Origin: an uncultured Clostridia bacterium
GTDB taxonomy: Bacteria > Bacillota_A > Clostridia > Oscillospirales > Acutalibacteraceae
Direction: 5' to 3'
Length of the DNA: 6,529 nt
Assembly (NCBI GenBank): GCA_937891215.1
Contig: CALAEU010000178.1
Location: 1-6,529, forward strand
In this document: piece after piece, positions 1 through 5,762 of the stretch
Numbering within the stretch: position 1 is the first letter of the stretch
Layout: each line of letters opens with the position of its first letter
Notes under the pieces: generated by a model
Database searches by the model: none
What the model saw: only the letters and a program-made list of their open reading frames with translations
What the model was told of the DNA's origin: nothing
Position numbers and translations under genes: made by a program

Positions 1-601
1 TTTCTTTAATATCGTTGAAATATTGCGACATTGTAATAAAGTATTCTTTTAATTCTTTTTCATCGTCACAAATAGGTGGAATTGTCATAATTCCTTTTAC
101 ATTCAGGTTCGGTAGTTCTGAAATTCTACTGAGAGACTCAAGAAATGCCACCTTGTCAAAACCTGTTTTGCTTTCTTCGCTGCCTATATTCACTTCCAGA
201 AGAATATTTAAAGTGATTGAATTGTTTATTGCCTGTTTTGATATTTCTTCTGCTAAATGAACACTATCAACTGATTGAATCATATCTACTAAAGGAACTA
301 TTTTTTTCACCTTGTTTGTCTGCAAATGACCAATAAGATGTTTTTCTATATTTTCTAAATGAAGGTTATCTTTTTTCGAAAGGAATTCCTGAACTTTGTT
401 TTCACCAATCAAATCAATATCGCAATTATCTATAGAATAATTAATATATTCTACTGGAACAGTTTTTGTAACCGCCATAAGTTTTATATCTTCATAATTC
501 CTGCCTGATTTAATTGCTGACTCAGAAATTTTTTCACGTATGAGTTTAAGATTTTCAGATATAGACTTACATCTGTCATCATCAAACGAGTTTGTTATCA
601 T
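1..601 (-). CDS. yggS: YggS/PROSC-family PLP-binding protein, 3' end cut by window edge
   Basis: This is the pyridoxal-phosphate homeostasis protein (YggS/PLPBP), a single-domain type III-fold PLP carrier in the cytoplasm with no proven catalytic reaction. My translation from ATG 601 gives 200 codons open to the left edge; the family is usually about 220 to 235 residues, so only the last few dozen residues are missing. Family signatures are visible in order: LMAVTKTVP with the PLP-binding lysine at residue 46, LIGENKVQE, HLIGHLQTNK, NIGSEESKTGF and GIMTIPP. The start overlaps the end of the upstream HlyD-like gene by 20 nt and has a strong AAGGGGG site 9 nt upstream, so translational coupling is likely. 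In many Gram-positives yggS sits just before sepF and other division genes, which would lie beyond the left edge here. The identification is firm; the exact role in this organism is not. Confidence 0.95.
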   Translation of the reverse strand, partial: MITNSFDDDRCKSISENLKLIREKISESAIKSGRNYEDIKLMAVTKTVPVEYINYSIDNCDIDLIGENKVQEFLSKKDNLHLENIEKHLIGHLQTNKVKKIVPLVDMIQSVDSVHLAEEISKQAINNSITLNILLEVNIGSEESKTGFDKVAFLESLSRISELPNLNVKGIMTIPPICDDEKELKEYFITMSQYFNDIKE

Positions 602-1796
602 ACATCTCAACCCCCTTAGTAACAACTTCATCATAAAGTCTTATATATCCTCGTTCACCCTCGGGATTATCAACTATCGAATACTCACCATCGTTATAAG
701 CAATATGAACTTTTCTGAAATCTATAAGATTACCGCTTACTACATAAACACCTGTCTGACCATCTACTGTTCTTATAGCAGAATTTTTAATTTTATAACC
801 TGTATATTCTTCAGTTATTAACTGAATATCTTCTATTCTGAAATCTGAAAGTGCGTCATTCATAAGATTACACTTAATAATCACTAGTGTTTTATTTTCT
901 GAACGGTCACCTATTTTATAAATTGTACCCTTTAACTTTTCAACACCTGAGTAAGGGAAATTTATAAATATATCAGCATTATCTTTCAAATCAATTGTTT
1001 TATCCGTATCTATTGAGCAAAGTATAAACCAGTCAAAACTACCAACTGTTCTTCCGACAACATCACTTTTAACTTCCTGAGGCTTTGAGTTGATTGCTTT
1101 TTCGATATCTTTTGTTGTCAAATCGTTTATTTTAGTAAAATCTATTGTGGTTTCATAACCATCGGCACCTTTTAAATAATAACCGGCTCTTTCACTTTTT
1201 ACTTCACTGTAAGCTGTTTTTTTTGCTTGTAACGTCTGTAATTCTGTTGTAAGAGCATTTATTTTTTCAGTTAAGTTAAGAACTTCACCAGTAGAAATTT
1301 GTTTACTTGTTATAAAGTTAGAGAATGAATTTATATTTTCACTTGCTTTACTGAAATCACCCTTATCAATACTATCAAGATAATCTGAAAGTTTTGTTTC
1401 AATTTTTGAAGAAAGGGAGTGAACATCTACCGCTTGTATATTTGCCTGACCTGCCAAAGTATTATAATGTTCAAGTTCTTCAGTTATTTCAGAAATTCGC
1501 AAATATGTTTTTGCATCTTCATCTGTTTTGAAAATCATCGAAACAGTATCACCTTTTGCAACGCGTTGTGCGTTACCAGCAAATGAAATTGTTGTACCTT
1601 TTGCAGAATTCACTATATATTCTTCATCTCGTACAACGAAACACTTGGTATTTATGGTTTTATAAACGGTTTCGTTTATTGCTATTTGTGTTTCAATTTC
1701 TGCTTTAGAAATTAAAACCATCTGGGTAATAATATAAGAAAGGAAAAAAACTGCAACGAGTCCTGCTATAACTAATTTTACTCGTCTGTCACGCAT
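582..1796 (-). CDS. HlyD/RND-adaptor-like membrane-anchored protein
   Basis: This 404-residue protein is related to periplasmic-adaptor (HlyD/membrane-fusion) proteins; its partner and substrate are unknown. It has a basic N-terminus (MRDRRVK), one hydrophobic segment at about residues 7 to 29, and the rest presumably outside the membrane. Residues about 47 to 90 look like the first half of a barrel-sandwich hybrid. Residues about 95 to 205 are Lys/Glu/Ser/Leu-rich and probably form a helical hairpin. Residues about 200 to 255 contain an AGYYLKGADGYE stretch that fits the returning half of the hybrid. A beta-barrel-like region follows, with IRTVDGQTGVYVVSGN at about 341 to 356. It starts 4 nt after the miaA stop with an AAGGAG site 9 nt before ATG, and its end overlaps yggS. 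No transporter ATPase or permease is adjacent, so an export role is not shown. Similar proteins occur, from memory, beside yggS and sepF in Clostridia, which would suit a cell-envelope or division role; that is inference. Confidence 0.8.
   Translation of the reverse strand: MRDRRVKLVIAGLVAVFFLSYIITQMVLISKAEIETQIAINETVYKTINTKCFVVRDEEYIVNSAKGTTISFAGNAQRVAKGDTVSMIFKTDEDAKTYLRISEITEELEHYNTLAGQANIQAVDVHSLSSKIETKLSDYLDSIDKGDFSKASENINSFSNFITSKQISTGEVLNLTEKINALTTELQTLQAKKTAYSEVKSERAGYYLKGADGYETTIDFTKINDLTTKDIEKAINSKPQEVKSDVVGRTVGSFDWFILCSIDTDKTIDLKDNADIFINFPYSGVEKLKGTIYKIGDRSENKTLVIIKCNLMNDALSDFRIEDIQLITEEYTGYKIKNSAIRTVDGQTGVYVVSGNLIDFRKVHIAYNDGEYSIVDNPEGERGYIRLYDEVVTKGVEMYDNKLV
611..617 (-). promoter_or_regulatory. 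Ribosome binding site of yggS, inside the upstream gene
   Basis: The minus strand reads AAGGGGG nine bases before ATG 601. The site lies inside the last codons of the HlyD-like gene. It favours this ATG over the one at 605, which is an in-frame internal Met of the upstream gene and leads only to that gene's stop. Confidence 0.6.
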
Positions 1797-1800
1797 ATTT

Positions 1801-2745
1801 TCATTCTCCTTTCAAAAATTTTTCTACTAAAGTTTCCGTTTCATTAAAAAGTTTATTCAAATCATCATATAAATCGGGATAAACCCATTTAATTTTTTCG
1901 TTTCTGTTAAACCAGGTAAGTTGTCTTTTTGCATATCGTCTGGTTGATTGTTTTAAATGCATAAGACACTCTTCTAAAGTTTTTTCACCATCAATATATG
2001 GTTTTAATTCTTTATAACCAATTGCATTAACCGCAGTTTGTGACGGGTGTTTTTTATAAAACTCTTTGGTCTCTTCTAAAAGACCTGTATCATACATTAT
2101 ATCTACACGCCTGTTTATTCTTTCATAAAGTTTTTCTCTGTCTTTATAACTTATACCTATATAGAAAGGTTCGAAAGGACTTTCATTTTCGTGTGAGCAT
2201 TTATTCTGCTGGGTTAAATTTTTACCAGTAAGACGATAAATTTCTAAAGCTCTTATAACTCTTACTTCATTGTTAGGGTGAATTTTTTTTGCCGCTTCAC
2301 TATCTACTGTGAGTAATTCGTTATAAAGTTTTTCTATTCCATATTCGTTTAATTCTTTATAAAGTTCTTCTCGCACTTTTTTGGAATTTGCGTTATCAAA
2401 AAACTCTGTATTATTTATGAATGAATCAATATAAAGTCCTGTACCGCCTACTAATATAGGAATTTTGTTTCTTGAAACAATATCCTCTACCGCTATTTTT
2501 GCATCACTGCAAAAAGAAGCAACACTGTACTCAGTTTCGGGATTTACAAAACCTATTAAATGGTGTTTTACACCTTGCATTTCTTCGATGGTAGGTTTTG
2601 CAGTTGCGATATTCATATCTTCATATATCTGCATTGAATCTCCTGATATTACTTCGCCGTTAAATTTATTTGCAAGATGAATTCCAAGAGAAGTTTTTCC
2701 AGAAGCTGTAGGACCAACAATAACAATTATTTTAATTTTATCCAT
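1801..2745 (-). CDS. miaA: tRNA dimethylallyltransferase MiaA
   Basis: MiaA transfers a dimethylallyl group from DMAPP to N6 of A37 in tRNAs that read codons starting with U, giving i6A, which MiaB can later methylthiolate. At 314 residues it has the normal family length. Visible motifs are the P-loop GPTASGKT (residues 11 to 18), GDSMQIY with the likely catalytic Asp36, ATAKPTIEEMQGVKHHLI (47 to 64), GGTGLYIDS (100 to 108), VRVIRALEIYRLTGK (161 to 175), AIGYKEL (241 to 247) and RRYAKRQLTWFNRN (269 to 282). It begins 3 nt after the mutL stop; AAAGGA in the last codons of mutL, about 11 nt upstream, is a weakly placed ribosome binding site, so coupling to mutL is likely. A mutL-miaA pair is common in bacteria. 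The gene is AT-rich and contains an A8 tract at about 2283 to 2290. Confidence 0.97.
   Translation of the reverse strand: MDKIKIIVIVGPTASGKTSLGIHLANKFNGEVISGDSMQIYEDMNIATAKPTIEEMQGVKHHLIGFVNPETEYSVASFCSDAKIAVEDIVSRNKIPILVGGTGLYIDSFINNTEFFDNANSKKVREELYKELNEYGIEKLYNELLTVDSEAAKKIHPNNEVRVIRALEIYRLTGKNLTQQNKCSHENESPFEPFYIGISYKDREKLYERINRRVDIMYDTGLLEETKEFYKKHPSQTAVNAIGYKELKPYIDGEKTLEECLMHLKQSTRRYAKRQLTWFNRNEKIKWVYPDLYDDLNKLFNETETLVEKFLKGE
1806..1811 (-). promoter_or_regulatory. Ribosome binding site of the HlyD-like gene
   Basis: The minus strand reads AAGGAG nine bases before ATG 1796. It is placed in the last codons of miaA, so the two genes are probably translated from one message. Confidence 0.65.
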
Positions 2746-2748
2746 TAA

Positions 2749-4746
2749 CTAAACTATCCTTTTGAACTGTTTTTCAAGTTCTCTTTTACTGATTTCTACC
2801 ATAACAGGTCTGCCGTGTGGACAGTAACGGATATTTTCTCTTGAAAGTAAATCTTTTACAAATTTTTCAATTTCTATATCTGTTGTTGTGTTACCTGCTT
2901 TTATTGCAGCTCTGCAAGCCATTGAATGATAAATCCAATCTAGCTTTTCAGGTATTACCGTTTTAGCATTCGTAGAAAGATAACTTGCAATTTCAGTTAT
3001 AATCGCAGAAATATCTTCGTTTACAAGTTCAGTAGGACATGTACTCACTTTAATACATCTGTCACCGAAATCGGAAACCTCGTAACCCGTTTTATATAAA
3101 AGTTCTGTATTTTCAAGAACCGCATTATATTCATCGGGTGACAATGAAACTGTAACAGGTACTAAAAGCATCTGTTGGAAAGATTCCTGTTGTTCTTTGA
3201 ATTTTTCAAACAACATTCTTTCGTGTGCCGCATGTTTATCTATCATAAGAAGTTTATTTTCGAGTTCTACAAATATATATGTTTTAAACGCTTCACCAAC
3301 TATTCTGAAATCGGGAATGCTTGTTGCTTCTTCAGTTGTAATTATCTCTTCAACAGTTTTTTCAGTTACAACCACAATTTCTGAAGTTTCTGGTTTTTCC
3401 GTTGAAGAAGCAACGCTTAAATTATTTATAGAAAAATTAAGTTGTTTTTCGTTTTTATTTACATATTCATCTTTAAGAAAATCAAGTGTTTCTGCTTCTC
3501 TTGAATTCAATGTAATTTTTGTTTTGAGTTCTTCTTTTACAACAGTTTCTGGTGCAGGAGCCAAGAATGATTGTTCTTTCATAAATGATTTACCGACTAT
3601 TGTAAAATTCTGTTCTTTTGGTTCTTCTGAAATTTTTACAGATTCTGTTCCAACTTTTGCCTGTTTTATTTCTGTTTCCGTTATTTTCAACTGTTCGCCT
3701 TTTATTGATTCTGGCATAAATGCCTTTGCGGTAGAAAAAGATGCTTTGGGTCTTGTATCCTGAGTCAAAGCATTGAGTGCAGCACTATAAACTGCGTCAA
3801 AAACTTTCTTTTCCTCAAAAAATCTTACTTCTGTTTTTGCTGGGTGTACATTTACATCCACCTGTGACTTGTCTTCCACATTCATATGTAATACACATAA
3901 AGGGAACTTATGCTGCATTAAATACTCTTTATAACCTTCTTCGATGGACTTAGAGAGTACAGAACTACGTATAAATCGTCCATTTAGGAAATAAATTTCA
4001 TGATTTCTGTTGGAACGAACTAAGGCAGGACTTCCCAGATATCCTTTTATCTGTAAACCATTGTCTTCAAAGTCTATAGGTATTAGGTTGGTGGCCACAT
4101 CCTTGCCATAAATACGATAGATTACTTCTTTAAGCTCTCCGTTACCGGAGGTATAGAACTTCGTCTGACTTCCCATCATAAATTTGAAAGAAATATCCGG
4201 TCTGGAAAGAGCCAGATGCTCCATTAAATCTGCCACATAACCACCCTCGGTAGCCGGCTGCTTCAAAAATTTACGACGCACAGGTGTATTAAAGAACAGA
4301 TTTCTAATTAGAAAGGTGGTTCCATCAGGAGCTCCTACTTCTTCAAAAGCTTTCTCCACTCCACCTTCAATTATTACACGAGTGCCCGTAAGACTATCTT
4401 TTGTTTTGGTTACCAGTTCTACCTGAGATACTGCAGAAATACTGGACAAAGCTTCACCACGGAACCCCAAAGATGCTATACGACTCAGATCCTCAGCAGT
4501 TTCGATTTTACTGGTGGCATGACGCAAAAAGGCAGTGCGAATCTGGTCCTTGGCAATACCCGAACCATTGTCCGTAATACGCATAAAGCTGATACCGCCA
4601 TCCTTGATTTCTACCGTAATAGATGTGGCACCGGCATCAATAGCATTCTCCACCAGCTCCTTTACCACGCTGGCAGGACGCTCCACCACCTCACCGGCAG
4701 CAATTTTATCAATTGTTTCTGCGTCTAAAACATGTATCTGACTCAT
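2749..4746 (-). CDS. mutL: DNA mismatch repair endonuclease MutL
   Basis: MutL couples mismatch recognition by MutS to strand incision. I place the start at ATG 4746 (665 residues), not the in-frame ATG 4761, because AAAGGA ends 6 nt before it. The N-terminal GHKL ATPase runs to about residue 330: E30 and N34 in KELVENAIDAGA, DNGSGI (59 to 64), GFRGEAL (94 to 100), and VDVNVHPAK with Lys304. A low-complexity Glu/Thr/Ser/Lys linker covers about 335 to 475. The C-terminal domain carries the endonuclease metal motif D503-x-H505-A506-x2-E509-x4-E514, ACRAAIKA (610 to 617), CPHGRP (642 to 647) and a terminal FKR. QMLLVP (525 to 530) matches the place and form of the clamp-binding motif of Bacillus MutL. 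The endonuclease motif fits bacteria without MutH. Oddly, the N-terminal half is about 44% GC (4021 to 4680) and the C-terminal half about 34% (2761 to 3420), and the halves recall different clostridial families; see findings. Confidence 0.96.
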   Translation of the reverse strand: MSQIHVLDAETIDKIAAGEVVERPASVVKELVENAIDAGATSITVEIKDGGISFMRITDNGSGIAKDQIRTAFLRHATSKIETAEDLSRIASLGFRGEALSSISAVSQVELVTKTKDSLTGTRVIIEGGVEKAFEEVGAPDGTTFLIRNLFFNTPVRRKFLKQPATEGGYVADLMEHLALSRPDISFKFMMGSQTKFYTSGNGELKEVIYRIYGKDVATNLIPIDFEDNGLQIKGYLGSPALVRSNRNHEIYFLNGRFIRSSVLSKSIEEGYKEYLMQHKFPLCVLHMNVEDKSQVDVNVHPAKTEVRFFEEKKVFDAVYSAALNALTQDTRPKASFSTAKAFMPESIKGEQLKITETEIKQAKVGTESVKISEEPKEQNFTIVGKSFMKEQSFLAPAPETVVKEELKTKITLNSREAETLDFLKDEYVNKNEKQLNFSINNLSVASSTEKPETSEIVVVTEKTVEEIITTEEATSIPDFRIVGEAFKTYIFVELENKLLMIDKHAAHERMLFEKFKEQQESFQQMLLVPVTVSLSPDEYNAVLENTELLYKTGYEVSDFGDRCIKVSTCPTELVNEDISAIITEIASYLSTNAKTVIPEKLDWIYHSMACRAAIKAGNTTTDIEIEKFVKDLLSRENIRYCPHGRPVMVEISKRELEKQFKRIV
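3157..3174 (-). other. Putative sliding-clamp binding motif in MutL
   Basis: Codons 525 to 530 encode QMLLVP, just after the endonuclease motif and before the PVTVSLSPDE stretch. Bacillus subtilis MutL has QEMIVP in the equivalent place, where it contacts the beta clamp. The match is by position and pattern only. Confidence 0.5.
3205..3240 (-). other. MutL endonuclease metal-binding motif
   Basis: Codons 503 to 514 of mutL encode DKHAAHERMLFE, which fits the DQHA(x2)E(x4)E motif of nicking MutL proteins with the usual Gln replaced by Lys. All metal-binding Asp, His and Glu positions are kept. Confidence 0.9.
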
Positions 4747-4752
4747 GTAGAT

Positions 4753-4758
4753 TCCTTT
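4753..4758 (-). promoter_or_regulatory. Ribosome binding site deciding the mutL start
   Basis: The minus strand reads AAAGGA with 6 nt before ATG 4746. The upstream in-frame ATG 4761 would place this site inside its own coding sequence and has no comparable purine run before it. MutL homologues also normally begin with a short stretch before IxVLDxxTIDKIAAGEV, which fits MSQIHVLD. Confidence 0.7.
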
Positions 4759-4777
4759 CATTTATAATATTGACTTT

Positions 4778-4805
4778 AGTATCATTCCGTTCTGTATCTC
4801 AGCAA
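4778..4805 (-). promoter_or_regulatory. Weak candidate sigma-A promoter for mutL
   Basis: In the 86-nt gap between the HD gene and mutL, the minus strand has TTGCTG (4800 to 4805), a 16-nt spacer and GATACT (4778 to 4783). This keeps TTG of the -35 consensus and four of six bases of the -10. It would start a message about 25 nt before mutL. The gap is AT-rich, so chance matches are easy, and read-through from mutS is equally possible. I see no clear terminator hairpin in this gap. Confidence 0.2.
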
Positions 4806-4832
4806 AACCAAACTTATTATATAATACTTTTC

Positions 4833-5459
4833 CTATTTTACAGGAGGCTTCCATGGTGGTGGTGACAATAGTGTGGTTCTACCAATATCAGGCAATACAT
4901 CATATACTGAACATCCCATACGTTCCTCGAAATTCTCTTTGATTTCAAAGGTGCGATTCCAACCTTTCACATATCCTTCCATAATACCATATCTACGAGT
5001 AACATCTACAAAACGTTTTTCGATAATCACAAAGCCATAATCAGTTGCCAAAGAATCGCACAACTGAATCAAACAGTCATAATCATCAGCATCACCACAA
5101 TTCATTATATACTCTTTGATTGATATCTCTTCTTCTGTGGCTGGTTCATATTGAAACTCTTCCTGCATTTGTATATAAGAATGCGTCATGCAAATTCGTG
5201 CGGCTTCATCCCATCCTTTTTCCATACAAAATTTATATCCTTCATAAACATGCTTGGGTATATTTACAATACCTACACGTCTTCCGATATCATGTAAAAC
5301 GCCTACAATATAGGCTTTTTCGGGATCCATACCAGGTATTTTTTCGGCAATATTTCTTGCAGCAATGCCTACATTGATGGAATGCTTCACCCATGGACCG
5401 GGATTGAGTTCACCCGCTATATGTAATTCTTTTTCTGCTTCTTCTCTGGTTGGTAACAT
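4833..5459 (-). CDS. HD-domain hydrolase-like protein, substrate unknown
   Basis: HD-domain proteins are metal-dependent phosphohydrolases acting on nucleotides or related phosphate esters; this one cannot be assigned a substrate. Starting at ATG 5459 it has 208 residues. The HD signature is complete: H26 in WVKHSINVG, H56-D57 in VLHDIGRR, a possible extra ligand H93 in MTHSY, and D135 in LCDSLATDYG. It is soluble, with no signal or membrane segment, and ends in a proline-rich tail, SPPPWKPPVK. An open frame extends 5 codons further to TTG 5474, but a GGAG site lies 9 nt before ATG 5459 and overlaps the TTG, so I choose the ATG. It sits between the zinc-ribbon gene (21 nt) and mutL (86 nt), inside the mutS-mutL interval. 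A link to mismatch repair or nucleotide metabolism is only suggested by position. GC content, about 40%, lies between the two mutL halves. Confidence 0.85.
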   Translation of the reverse strand: MLPTREEAEKELHIAGELNPGPWVKHSINVGIAARNIAEKIPGMDPEKAYIVGVLHDIGRRVGIVNIPKHVYEGYKFCMEKGWDEAARICMTHSYIQMQEEFQYEPATEEEISIKEYIMNCGDADDYDCLIQLCDSLATDYGFVIIEKRFVDVTRRYGIMEGYVKGWNRTFEIKENFEERMGCSVYDVLPDIGRTTLLSPPPWKPPVK

Positions 5460-5468
5460 AAATTTATA

Positions 5469-5472
5469 CTCC
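5469..5472 (-). promoter_or_regulatory. Ribosome binding site deciding the HD-gene start
   Basis: The minus strand reads GGAG nine bases before ATG 5459. The alternative TTG at 5474 overlaps this site and so lacks its own. The site lies in the short gap after the zinc-ribbon stop. Confidence 0.65.
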
Positions 5473-5480
5473 AATATTCA

Positions 5481-5729
5481 TTACTGCCAAAAACTATCGC
5501 CAATATTCTCGCAAACAATAGTTGCTTTCCCACACTTTGGACAATAATCAGCATCTTGAGGTGCTATTTTTAATTGAACTGTATTCTTTGGTGCAATTTT
5601 CTTTTCTTCGCTTTCAGGAAGAAATATCACATTATCATAATTCAATTTTTTCAAAATATAATTATCCAAAAATGTTCCGGGTTCAATACGCCCCTTAATC
5701 ATTTCCTCGCCACAAAATGTACATATCAT
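5481..5729 (-). CDS. Small zinc-ribbon protein of unknown function
   Basis: This 82-residue protein has two CxxC pairs: C3 and C6 in MICTFCGEEM at the N-terminus, and a second in DYCPKCGKA near residue 63. Together they would hold one zinc ion. The segment between them is about 55 residues and includes YILKKLNYDNVIFLPE, which could form beta strands. It resembles small two-CxxC proteins scattered through Clostridia (DUF6487-like, from memory, not verified). No catalytic residues, signal peptide or membrane segment are seen. ATG 5729 is preceded by AGGGGG at a spacing of 8 nt, which strongly supports the start. It follows mutS by 33 nt and precedes the HD gene by 21 nt, so it is probably co-transcribed with them. 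It is more AT-rich (near 30% in part) than mutS. Function is unknown. Confidence 0.8.
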   Translation of the reverse strand: MICTFCGEEMIKGRIEPGTFLDNYILKKLNYDNVIFLPESEEKKIAPKNTVQLKIAPQDADYCPKCGKATIVCENIGDSFWQ

Positions 5730-5737
5730 ATTCAGTT

Positions 5738-5743
5738 CCCCCT
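5738..5743 (-). promoter_or_regulatory. Ribosome binding site of the zinc-ribbon gene
   Basis: The minus strand reads AGGGGG eight bases before ATG 5729, inside the 33-nt gap after mutS. It supports the small gene being translated. Confidence 0.65.
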
Positions 5744-5762
5744 CTTTTAAATATTAATTTAC

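Noticed and set aside
540..821. 93-codon plus-strand frame over the yggS/HlyD-like junction
   Set aside because: It is antisense to two well-supported genes, has unlikely Ile/Ser/Tyr-rich composition and no family signature.
1217..1224. A8 tract in the HlyD-like gene, and another in miaA at about 2283 to 2290, as phase-variation switches
   Set aside because: Both encode ordinary Lys-Lys runs (AKKT, AKKI) in an AT-rich genome, and both frames are intact. Eight A residues are not unusual here.
3197..3763. 188-codon open frame on the plus strand, opposite mutL
   Set aside because: It lies opposite the low-complexity linker and C-terminal domain start of mutL, is rich in Ser/Phe/Val as expected from the antisense of Glu/Lys/Thr codons, and has no recognisable motif. 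It is a shadow.
4747..4832. Terminator or riboswitch between the HD gene and mutL
   Set aside because: I found no GC-rich inverted repeat followed by a T run, and 86 nt is too short for the known large riboswitches. Only a weak promoter-like pattern is seen.
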